Of a stretch of DNA of 64,000 nucleotides, positions 17,540 to 24,289 are shown one piece after another (position 1 is the stretch's first letter; every line of letters starts with the position of its first letter). The stretch is from positions 1-64,000 of the forward strand of contig CALIJE010000015.1 in the NCBI GenBank assembly GCA_938017825.1, read 5' to 3'. This DNA comes from an uncultured Flavobacteriaceae bacterium (GTDB lineage: Bacteria > Bacteroidota > Bacteroidia > Flavobacteriales > Flavobacteriaceae). A program made the position numbers and the translations under genes. The notes beneath the pieces were generated by a model, which was given only the letters and a program-made list of their open reading frames with translations, did no database searches and had not been told where the DNA came from.

Positions 17540-17569
17540 TTGTATAGTTAGGATTCCTTACTATATTTG
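17540..17569 (+). promoter_or_regulatory. Promoter of the thioredoxin-like gene
   Basis: TTG (17540-17542), a 19-base spacer and TATATTTG (17562-17569) match the flavobacterial promoter consensus fully. Transcription would start near 17576, which favours ATG 17604 over the GTG at 17580 as the start of the next gene. Confidence 0.7.
17545..17563. promoter_or_regulatory. Palindromic operator, copy 1 (candidate MarR site)
   Basis: TAGTTAGGATTCCTTACTA is an inverted repeat with 9-base arms around a central T and a single mismatch. It fills the spacer between the -33 and -7 boxes, so a bound repressor would block polymerase. The same core occurs at 17856 and 18902, in front of the other units of this cluster, which ends with a MarR gene. 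Confidence 0.65.
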
Positions 17570-17603
17570 TATTGCAATAGTGCATCAACGAAATACATTT
17601 CAA

Positions 17604-17837
17604 ATGAGTACATCAATCTTTTATCACGCCGGATGTCCGGTTTGTGTCAGTGCCGAACATGACATTCTAAATTTAATAGGTTCAGATAATGTTGAGGTCG
17701 TTCACCTTGGCAAGGATAGAACACGAATCACCGAAGCAGAAAGAGCCGGGGTAAAGTCGGTGCCAGCCTTGGTCACCCCAAATGGCAACACCTTGCATAT
17801 CAACTTCGGGGCTTCCATGGCCGATGTCATAGGCTAA
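17604..17837 (+). CDS. Small thioredoxin/glutaredoxin-fold protein (CPVC)
   Basis: A 77-residue protein with the pattern IFYHAGCPVCVSAEHDIL near the N-terminus, i.e. beta strand, CPVC redox motif, helix, and the cis-proline strand VKSVPALVT. This is a minimal thioredoxin-like fold and suggests thiol-disulfide exchange in the cytoplasm. The in-frame GTG at 17580 would add eight residues (MHQRNTFQ) but lies at the predicted transcript start, so I prefer ATG 17604. It is the first gene of the MarR cluster and carries its own operator/promoter. Confidence 0.8.
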   Translation: MSTSIFYHAGCPVCVSAEHDILNLIGSDNVEVVHLGKDRTRITEAERAGVKSVPALVTPNGNTLHINFGASMADVIG

Positions 17838-17855
17838 TTTTTTTAATTCACATAG

Positions 17856-17868
17856 TTAGGATTCCTAA
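17856..17868. promoter_or_regulatory. Palindromic operator, copy 2
   Basis: TTAGGATTCCTAA is a perfect 6-1-6 palindrome. AGGATTCC (17858-17865) also pairs with GGAATCCT (17876-17883) across ten bases, so the region holds either two overlapping operator half-sites or a weak hairpin between the thioredoxin-like gene and the secreted-protein gene. Confidence 0.6.
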
Positions 17869-17905
17869 TTTAAATGGAATCCTGACTTCTTTAAAAACAT
17901 TCAAC

Positions 17906-18631
17906 ATGAAAACAGTACACTTATTTCTAGTAACAACAATTCTATTAAGCACCGCTTTGTCTTGCGCTCAGGACAGTGGTTATGAAAACGACAACTTTAA
18001 AATAAATAAAGTAGCAATTACCCATCATTCCGATTTAGCCATTTCAGTTTGGGAAATCGAGGTACTTGGATCGGCAGGAAAAACTACCCCAAAAAAAGTC
18101 GGCCAACTAGACGGCGCACCGGTGTTAGTCTATGTTTTTCCAACAAGCTTAAAATCAACAGACGTTGGCTTTAGCGAAATTGAGGGAATTGTTGCCCTAG
18201 CGCTTACCTCACATCCAGACTTTGACGACACGCCCCTATGGGATGAGAATAGTGACCAGAATTTTGATAATGATGGCATTATTTGGCACCCACATTGGGT
18301 TGTGCTTCATGAAGACAAGCGAGTTGCCGGCGGCCTTTCGGTTAAACAATTCAAGAAAGCCGACCATACGGTAGTCTTGCCTCCGACCAACCCTGGCATG
18401 CCAATGTATATGGATTCTCCCGGTTATGCCGTAACGACCCAAGAAAACACTATAAAAGTTATTGTTCCCGACTATCGCATGAACCACAAAACAGATTTTA
18501 GCTTCGACGCTGTAACTGCCTTTATGAAAGTAAATACAAGTAAGGACAACCTTCCTATGCTAGGGGTTTACGAAGTCTATAGTGTGGCCAGTGGCGATTT
18601 ATCCTTACCCTTTAGGGTCGTAAATCAATAA
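17906..18631 (+). CDS. Exported protein of unknown function in the MarR cluster
   Basis: A 241-residue exported protein I do not recognise. The leader ends in STALSCAQD, so it may be lipidated at the Cys or cleaved by signal peptidase I. The mature part is rich in beta strands and histidines (VAITHHSDLAISVWEIEV, IIWHPHWVVLHEDKR) and contains the sequence GVYEVYSVASGDLSLPF near the end. The HPHW..H and HH clusters could bind metal, but this is only a suggestion. It is one base from the DUF2024 gene, so the two are co-transcribed, and an operator palindrome lies 38 bases upstream of its ATG. Confidence 0.7.
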   Translation: MKTVHLFLVTTILLSTALSCAQDSGYENDNFKINKVAITHHSDLAISVWEIEVLGSAGKTTPKKVGQLDGAPVLVYVFPTSLKSTDVGFSEIEGIVALALTSHPDFDDTPLWDENSDQNFDNDGIIWHPHWVVLHEDKRVAGGLSVKQFKKADHTVVLPPTNPGMPMYMDSPGYAVTTQENTIKVIVPDYRMNHKTDFSFDAVTAFMKVNTSKDNLPMLGVYEVYSVASGDLSLPFRVVNQ

Positions 18632-18632
18632 G

Positions 18633-18896
18633 ATGAAAATTTCAGTTTGGGATACCTATGTAGAAAGAAAAGATGGCGGTACCATGCACTTTGATATTCT
18701 TGTGCCGAAAGAAATCATCAACGAACAAATAGTATTCGACTATGGTAAAGATTATCTAAAAACGAAGCCATTTATGACAAAAGAATTAACGGCCAAAGAA
18801 TGTAAACTATGTCATGTAGAGCAAGCATCGGAGGAAACACTATTGGCCATTAAAAAAACAGGTTACGCCATTATCGAAATTGAAAACTGCACCTAA
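18633..18896 (+). CDS. DUF2024-family protein
   Basis: An 87-residue cytoplasmic protein of DUF2024: ISVWDTYVERKDGGTMHFDI at the start, YGKDYLKTK in the middle and a CKLCHVEQ motif with GYAIIEIENC at the end. The CxxCH and the terminal Cys could coordinate metal or take part in thiol chemistry; no function is established for the family as far as I know. It follows the exported protein with a one-base gap and is followed by an operator palindrome, a -7 box and a terminator before marR. Confidence 0.88.
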   Translation: MKISVWDTYVERKDGGTMHFDILVPKEIINEQIVFDYGKDYLKTKPFMTKELTAKECKLCHVEQASEETLLAIKKTGYAIIEIENCT

Positions 18897-18901
18897 TTTA
18901 A

Positions 18902-18914
18902 TTAGGATTGCTAA
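18902..18914. promoter_or_regulatory. Palindromic operator, copy 3
   Basis: TTAGGATTGCTAA is the third copy of the cluster palindrome, with one mismatch in the right arm. It overlaps the -7 element TAACTTTG (18912-18919) of the marR gene, consistent with autoregulation. Confidence 0.6.
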
Positions 18915-18919
18915 CTTTG
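18912..18919 (+). promoter_or_regulatory. -7 element TAACTTTG of the marR gene
   Basis: TAACTTTG matches TAnnTTTG. Start of transcription would fall near 18926, inside the left arm of the hairpin at 18919-18943. The nearest upstream TTG (18880-18882) is 29 bases away, longer than usual, so the -33 part is weak. Confidence 0.5.
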
Positions 18920-18950
18920 CCTGTCAAATAAACTTTGACGGGCTTTTTTT
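18919..18950 (+). terminator. Intrinsic terminator directly abutting the marR start codon
   Basis: GCCTGTCAAA (18919-18928), loop TAAAC, TTTGACGGGC (18934-18943) with one G-U pair, then seven T (18944-18950). The next base is the A of the marR ATG. It stops read-through from the DUF2024 transcript; a transcript started at the marR promoter would lack most of the left arm. Confidence 0.85.
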
Positions 18951-19556
18951 ATGAAGGAAAGTACATTTAACCCAGCGCAACAAGAAAAGGATATTTCGAG
19001 CAAAATCGTCGTAGGATTAGAGCGTGTTTCCGAAGTATTCAAAATACTGCTATGGGAAAAAGCGAAATTGGTCGGTTTAAGCCCCATACAGATTCAAATT
19101 CTAATTTTTGTAGCGTTTCATAGACAAGATTTATGCAATGTGAGTCATCTCGCCAAAGAATTCAACCTTACCAAACCTACTATTAGTGATGCCATCAAAG
19201 CACTCGACCAGAAAGGTCTGATCAATAAGGATTTTTCGACGTCCGATAATCGAAGTTATCTAATTTCGCTATCAAAAAAAGGCACTGCAATGGTTTCCCA
19301 GACCAATGATTTTTCAGCTCCGTTACAAAAACAACTTGGGGGATTTTCACCGACCGAACTAGAAAGCCTTTTCGGTACGTTAAGTCAATTGATTTATAAA
19401 CTAAACCGCAACGGAATTTTAAGCGTTCAACGCACCTGTTTTGGTTGTACTTTTTATCAAAAAAACAAGGATAGTGACTATTGCAATCTCTTGAAGAAAA
19501 AACTGCATCGCAAAGAAATTCGACTCGATTGTCCGGAATTCGAACCTAGGATGTAA
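18951..19556 (+). CDS. MarR-family regulator with a four-cysteine C-terminal module
   Basis: A 201-residue winged-helix repressor. The DNA-binding part runs from about residue 45 to 115 (LSPIQIQILIFVAFH, CNVSHLAKEFNLTKPTISDAIKAL, the wing KDFSTSDNRSYLISLS). Beyond the usual MarR length it has a tail with Cys163, Cys166, Cys178 and Cys194 (CFGC-x11-C-x15-CPEF), a spacing suited to a zinc or iron-sulfur site or redox switch. The ATG sits immediately after a terminator T-run, leaving no room for a leader from upstream transcripts; homologue-like N-terminal sequence (FNPAQQEKDISSKIV) supports this start. The palindrome found three times in the cluster is its likely operator, with thiols, metals or oxidants as the likely signal (inference). 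Confidence 0.93.
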   Translation: MKESTFNPAQQEKDISSKIVVGLERVSEVFKILLWEKAKLVGLSPIQIQILIFVAFHRQDLCNVSHLAKEFNLTKPTISDAIKALDQKGLINKDFSTSDNRSYLISLSKKGTAMVSQTNDFSAPLQKQLGGFSPTELESLFGTLSQLIYKLNRNGILSVQRTCFGCTFYQKNKDSDYCNLLKKKLHRKEIRLDCPEFEPRM

Positions 19557-19575
19557 TATTGTTTGCAATTCTTTT

Positions 19576-21792
19576 CTATCTGACCAAGTCGAATATTCTG
19601 CTGTATTTGACTATGAAGCTATTGTTGAGTGGGTCGCCATCTTGCAGGTTATAATTCCATACGACGAAGAGTCCGGTATTGGCCTGTTGCAACCACCCAA
19701 AACGAATATTGGCAGCCCAAAGTTTATTCGTGGTATTGTGCTGCACCAATCCTTGTAAATAAATATTTGGCTTAAACGCGTACGACAGCTGAGTACGAAG
19801 AATATTGGCCGTAAAATTGCCGTTGGGCAGTTGGAAATTATTATACAAAAATGTCAGTTCAGAGTTGAATTTATCCCCTAGGCGAAAGCGACCAGTTATG
19901 CTCTCAATAAAACGTGTACCTCCAAAAGATCCACCGATCACGGAGCGGGTGCTAACAGAAAAAGGGTTGCTTTGGTTGGTAAAAAAAATAAGTTGCGACT
20001 CGGCGTGCCTATACACCCCCGGTTCTACTAGAATATTCTTTCCACGGGAAATATCGAAAGCGTTTACCACGCCTTCGGTCGTTATGTTGACGCCAGTATG
20101 CAATTCAAGCCCGCTTTTCCATTCAAAATGATTGTCTATATGCAGAAATCCCGTTTCTTGAAAGCCATCGAAATTCCAATATCCCCGATACGAAATATGG
20201 GGGCGATATTCTAAAATTTTCGAATTCGGATCTTTCGGTCGTAAGTGATATAATATCAACCCTTCGGGTTTTCGAAAGGCCGACCGGAGTAAAAATCCTA
20301 CTTCGGGATTAAAACCCTGCCCTACCTCGGTATATGCGGCCCTCATTTCCCAACCATTCCATTTATAGTCTGTTTGAAACTTAAATGAATGTGCATTAAT
20401 CGTATCATTTGGATCTTTGGTTTGTGCATAAAATCCTGACATTCTGGCCTTTTTTCCCAAACCAAGTTTTCCATCGAGCGCAAAAGTGCGGTTAAAATTA
20501 TCATTAGACTGTAAGCCTTGGCGATTTATGAAAACAGCACCCAAAGCGGTGCGGCCTTTGAACTCATGGTTGACGCGCGCCAACGTAAAATTATTCTCCT
20601 CAATTCCTTTTTCCTGCACGTCTTCGGTCCACATACTCAATAAACCCACATTGGTACGGTTCAGTTTTCCCGATAGGCGAGCGCCACCAATTATAGGTAC
20701 GATATTTCCATTATCGCCTATGCCGATGCGACGACTAAAAAATAAGTCTACTTCTCCCGGACTTCCTACACTAAAGAGACCGGCATTCTCTAAAAAAAAA
20801 GGTCTTTTCTCAGGAAAAAATAAATTAAAACGATCAAGGTTTACCTGTTGCTCGTCAACCTCAACTTGGGCGAAGTCTGTATTATATGTTAAGTCTAATG
20901 TAAGACTAGGGGTAATACTGTACTTTATATCGCCCCCCACTTCGGGCGTAAATTTGGTGTCTGGATCGGTTACGGTAAAATCTTTGGCAACTTGACCCAG
21001 CACATAGGGGATTACTTTAAGGTTTCCTGGGCTTCGTAAATTTAAACCAGTAAGTGTACCTGCAAGTGAAAGCCTATTTAAATCAAAAACGACGGGCATT
21101 TCTGCCCAATACACAATTTCATTGGTCTTTCTAATATTCCTTCTAAAATTGAGTCCCCAATCTTTTCCTCCTTGGAAGCGAAGTGTACGTAAGGGAATGG
21201 CAAACTCGGCACTCCAACCATAGTCGCCAACTTGGGTCTCAACGGTCCACGAACCATCCCAATTCAAATTAAAACCGCCTATGGTGCCACCCTGTTGTCG
21301 ATTCGCATTAAAATTTCCCTGCCCTTCATTATCTACCTGGGCATCATACTCGACGCCTAGAGAATTGGTACCAAATATGAATCCGTTTTGACCATCCTTA
21401 TAGGTATCCAGAATAAAGAGAAAGGCATCGGTATTATCTAAATTGGCATCACGTCTCGCATCTGAAACCACTAGATCATTAGGCCGAGAATCATAACAAA
21501 CAACGGCCACATAGAATGTTTCATCGGTGTAGGCAATTCGTATTTCTGTTTTTTCGGTAGCGGCCCTTCCAAAATTTGGTTGGGTTTGACTAAGATTTCC
21601 AAAGGGTTTGATTGCCTGCCAAATTTCATCGTTCAAAACCTCTCCATCAACGACTGGAGTATTAATTAACGACTCAGCTCGGGCTATAGGGCGTTCTTTT
21701 AAATCGGCCGTATTGACCTTATCTTGGGCAAAGATGAAAAAGGAAAAACAAAAGTAGAAAAGAAAAACGTTCCGTATGCTATGAATAGACAT
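19576..21792 (-). CDS. DUF5916 outer-membrane protein with CBM9-like N-terminal domain
   Basis: A 738-residue exported protein. After the signal peptide (ending FIFAQD), residues about 35-230 form a carbohydrate-binding family 9-like sandwich (PVVDGEVLNDEIWQAI, AYTDETFYVAVVCYD, NTDAFLFILDTYKDGQNGF, WSAEFAIPLRTLRF). Residues about 240-738 match DUF5916, a C-terminal outer-membrane beta-barrel with strongly alternating strands (FFPEKRPFFLENAGLF is a family landmark) and terminal SRIFDLVR. No substrate is known. It is convergent with marR (20 bp apart) and not obviously in an operon. Confidence 0.9.
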   Translation of the reverse strand: MSIHSIRNVFLFYFCFSFFIFAQDKVNTADLKERPIARAESLINTPVVDGEVLNDEIWQAIKPFGNLSQTQPNFGRAATEKTEIRIAYTDETFYVAVVCYDSRPNDLVVSDARRDANLDNTDAFLFILDTYKDGQNGFIFGTNSLGVEYDAQVDNEGQGNFNANRQQGGTIGGFNLNWDGSWTVETQVGDYGWSAEFAIPLRTLRFQGGKDWGLNFRRNIRKTNEIVYWAEMPVVFDLNRLSLAGTLTGLNLRSPGNLKVIPYVLGQVAKDFTVTDPDTKFTPEVGGDIKYSITPSLTLDLTYNTDFAQVEVDEQQVNLDRFNLFFPEKRPFFLENAGLFSVGSPGEVDLFFSRRIGIGDNGNIVPIIGGARLSGKLNRTNVGLLSMWTEDVQEKGIEENNFTLARVNHEFKGRTALGAVFINRQGLQSNDNFNRTFALDGKLGLGKKARMSGFYAQTKDPNDTINAHSFKFQTDYKWNGWEMRAAYTEVGQGFNPEVGFLLRSAFRKPEGLILYHLRPKDPNSKILEYRPHISYRGYWNFDGFQETGFLHIDNHFEWKSGLELHTGVNITTEGVVNAFDISRGKNILVEPGVYRHAESQLIFFTNQSNPFSVSTRSVIGGSFGGTRFIESITGRFRLGDKFNSELTFLYNNFQLPNGNFTANILRTQLSYAFKPNIYLQGLVQHNTTNKLWAANIRFGWLQQANTGLFVVWNYNLQDGDPLNNSFIVKYSRIFDLVR

Positions 21793-21993
21793 TGGCAGGT
21801 GGTTGGTTATGAACTAAAAATACATCGATTTTTAGGAAAAAAAGATATTCAATCAAGAAAGAATAGGCTCTTCCAATTTATTGATCCAACAATTTTAGGA
21901 GAAATGTTGACTTTATATTCGAAATACTCTAAAAGTAATTATCTTGTGTGAACGTTTTTCACTTTTCTTAAACCCATTAAATCATATTCCTAA

Positions 21994-22719
21994 ATGACAG
22001 CTTATCTTTTTGAATTTATTGGTACGGCTATGCTAATATTATTGGGTAACGGCATTGTAGCCAATGTTGTGCTCAAAGGCACCAAGGGCTCGGATGCAGG
22101 TTGGGTGGGAATCACCATAGGTTGGGGGGTAGCGGTTTTTGTGGGAGTCTTTGTCTCTGCAGATCAGAGTGGTGCACATTTGAACCCTGCCGTAACATTA
22201 GGGTTTGCCACTGCAGGCAAATTTGAATGGAATCTGGTTCCGGGTTATCTTCTAGCTCAATTTTTAGGTGCAATGATTGGGACGACCTTAGTTTGGCTCA
22301 CTTACAAAAAACAATACGAAATCACCGAAAATCAAGAAGGCATTCTAAATACATTCGCGAACACTCCTGCCATAAGAAGTCCGTTATGGAATTTTGTTAC
22401 CGAACTTATCGCCACCTTCGCCTTTGTACTGGCCATTTTCTATATTGCTGGCGGTACCATGGGTGATGAGACCATTTCATTAGGCTCTTTGGATGCACTA
22501 CCCGTAGCCCTCTTAGTTCTTGCGATTGGAATAAGTCTTGGCGGCCCAACCGGATATGCAATCAATCCTGCGAGAGATTTAGGTCCGCGCATTATGCACG
22601 CCATTTTACCCATAAAACAAAAAGGAAGCAGTCATTGGTACTATGCCTGGATTCCTGTTCTAGGACCTATTGCCGGTGGACTTTTGGCTGCAGTGGCATA
22701 CATGCAAATAGGAATTTGA
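21994..22719 (+). CDS. glpF: MIP-family aquaglyceroporin (glycerol facilitator)
   Basis: A 241-residue channel with six transmembrane helices and two half-helices carrying the NPA boxes N64-PAVTLG and N191-PARDLGPR. The aspartate directly after the second NPAR (D195) is the mark of glycerol facilitators as opposed to water-selective aquaporins. It would allow passive uptake of glycerol or similar small polyols across the inner membrane. No glycerol kinase or dehydrogenase gene lies beside it; the gene is 22 bp upstream of the esterase gene and may share a transcript with the hydrolase group, so the physiological substrate may not be glycerol. Symbol given by family resemblance. Confidence 0.92.
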   Translation: MTAYLFEFIGTAMLILLGNGIVANVVLKGTKGSDAGWVGITIGWGVAVFVGVFVSADQSGAHLNPAVTLGFATAGKFEWNLVPGYLLAQFLGAMIGTTLVWLTYKKQYEITENQEGILNTFANTPAIRSPLWNFVTELIATFAFVLAIFYIAGGTMGDETISLGSLDALPVALLVLAIGISLGGPTGYAINPARDLGPRIMHAILPIKQKGSSHWYYAWIPVLGPIAGGLLAAVAYMQIGI

Positions 22720-22741
22720 AAGCACGTAAAATCTAATAAAA

Positions 22742-23623
22742 ATGAAAAAATCACTTATACTAAGCATAAGCCTCCTGGCCTTTACTGTTGGCTTATCACA
22801 AGAAATTATTGATGTGCCCCATTCCAAATCTACCGTTACGAAGTGGGAAGGGGGTGAAAAGTCATATTTTTCGAAAATTTGGAACAATCCGGTTGTGACC
22901 AATGTTTCTGTACCCAGCATGGAAGTGTTCAGACCTGAAAAGCCCAATGGCACCGCTGTCATTGTAGCCCCGGGAGGCGGACTTTATGCACTAAGTATAG
23001 AAAGTGAAGGCACGGCTGTAGCAAAATGGTTGGCAGAAAAAGGCATTACGGCTTTTGTCCTGAAATATAGACTGGTCCCTACAGGAGAAGATGGGGTGCA
23101 GGAAATAACCGATGATGCAATGACGAATCCTGAGCGCATAGCCGAACGTGTAGCTCCAGTAATGCCTCTTTCTATCGCTGATGCACTTTCCGCTATCTCC
23201 TATGTTCGTGAAAATGCCGAAGATTTTGGAATCGCTTCAGACAAAATAGGTTTCATGGGTTTCTCTGCTGGAGGTGCAGTTACCATGGGGGTCGCCTATA
23301 ATTATTCTGAAACCAACCGACCCGATTTTATCGTCCCGGTATACCCTTGGACCAGTGTTTATCCCGTACAAGAAGTACCTGAGAATGCTCCACCAATGAT
23401 GGTAGTATGTGCTACCGATGATCCTTTAGATTTGGCGGCCGGGAGCGTAGCACTTTATTCTTCATGGCTCAAGGCCAGCAAGCCAACAGCACTGCAAATG
23501 TTTTCAAAAGGAGGGCACGGATTTGGAATGAAAAAACAAGGCCTTCCGAGCGATAATTGGATACAGCGCTTTCATGATTGGGCCGTTGCAGAAGGTTTGA
23601 CCGTCGCTCAAGTAGAAAATTAA
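22742..23623 (+). CDS. Exported alpha/beta-hydrolase, acetyl-esterase-like
   Basis: A 293-residue exported esterase (leader ending VGLSQE). The oxyanion segment is VIVAPGGGLYALS, the nucleophile is Ser175 in MGFSAGGAV, the acid is probably the Asp of CATDDPLDL and the base the His of KGGHGFGM. This arrangement is the BD-FAE/acetylxylan-esterase-like group within the alpha/beta-hydrolases. It probably removes acyl groups from a glycan. The following SGNH hydrolase gene begins two bases after its stop, and a GH20 hexosaminidase follows, which points to a pathway for acylated amino-sugar glycans. Substrate not determined. Confidence 0.88.
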   Translation: MKKSLILSISLLAFTVGLSQEIIDVPHSKSTVTKWEGGEKSYFSKIWNNPVVTNVSVPSMEVFRPEKPNGTAVIVAPGGGLYALSIESEGTAVAKWLAEKGITAFVLKYRLVPTGEDGVQEITDDAMTNPERIAERVAPVMPLSIADALSAISYVRENAEDFGIASDKIGFMGFSAGGAVTMGVAYNYSETNRPDFIVPVYPWTSVYPVQEVPENAPPMMVVCATDDPLDLAAGSVALYSSWLKASKPTALQMFSKGGHGFGMKKQGLPSDNWIQRFHDWAVAEGLTVAQVEN

Positions 23624-23624
23624 G

Positions 23625-24272
23625 ATGAGACTAACCCTAATTTTTGTTCTTTCTATTTCACTTTTCGGTTTTGCCCAAGATCCGTTACGATTTGACGAGG
23701 AGGTAACTGCTATTCAACAAAAATATGATACCATTTGGGACGCTAGCAAAGAGACCATTGTGTTTACAGGTAGTTCTAGTATACGCATGTGGGGTTCTTT
23801 GGAAAGTAGCTTTCCACAACAGCAAATCGTGAATTCGGGTTTCGGCGGTTCCGAAGCCTCCGACCTACTCGCCTATGCCGATGAATTAATACATCGTTTT
23901 AATCCAAACAAAGTATGTATCTATGAAGGTGATAATGACATCAATTCCAAGAAAAAACCCAAACGCATTATTCATGATATACAATTGATCATTGCTGATA
24001 TTTGGGCTAAAAGACCAGCGACTAAGATCGTGCTAATTGCCGCAAAACCAAGCATATCTCGTTGGCATCTAAAGAGAAAATATAAACGCCTTAATCGTAA
24101 ATTCATAAAGCTAAGCAGATCGGATTCTCGCATTAGTTATGCAGATGTTTGGTCCCCAATGCTCGTTGGAAATAAAGTAAACAAGGATATTTTTATTTCC
24201 GATGGCCTGCATATGAATGCCAAAGGCTATCAAATTTGGTACAACACCCTGAAAAATCATATTGAAAATTAA
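23625..24272 (+). CDS. Exported SGNH/GDSL hydrolase
   Basis: A 215-residue exported hydrolase. The blocks are visible in order: VFTGSSSIRMW (block I Ser), VNSGFGGSEASDLL (block II Gly), YEGDNDINSKKKP (block III Asn) and SDGLHMNAKGY (block V Asp-His). These enzymes cleave acyl or acetyl esters. It begins two bases after the preceding esterase stop and is followed 17 bp later by GH20, so the three are co-transcribed. Confidence 0.92.
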   Translation: MRLTLIFVLSISLFGFAQDPLRFDEEVTAIQQKYDTIWDASKETIVFTGSSSIRMWGSLESSFPQQQIVNSGFGGSEASDLLAYADELIHRFNPNKVCIYEGDNDINSKKKPKRIIHDIQLIIADIWAKRPATKIVLIAAKPSISRWHLKRKYKRLNRKFIKLSRSDSRISYADVWSPMLVGNKVNKDIFISDGLHMNAKGYQIWYNTLKNHIEN

Positions 24273-24289
24273 CGCCTAAACCTGAGAAC

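Larger units (their letters stand above)
17283..17603. other. Intergenic region mazG to thioredoxin-like gene
   Basis: About 320 bases without a firm gene. The right end holds a clear promoter with an overlapping palindromic operator (17540-17569). On the minus strand there is a protein-like short reading frame at 17321-17431. The middle (about 17440-17535) is AT-rich and shows nothing I can name; no tRNA fold was recognised. Confidence 0.6.

Noticed and set aside
21724-21951. Plus-strand frame overlapping the start of the DUF5916 gene
   Set aside because: First half is antisense to a strong signal peptide; the rest is AT-rich and matches nothing I know.
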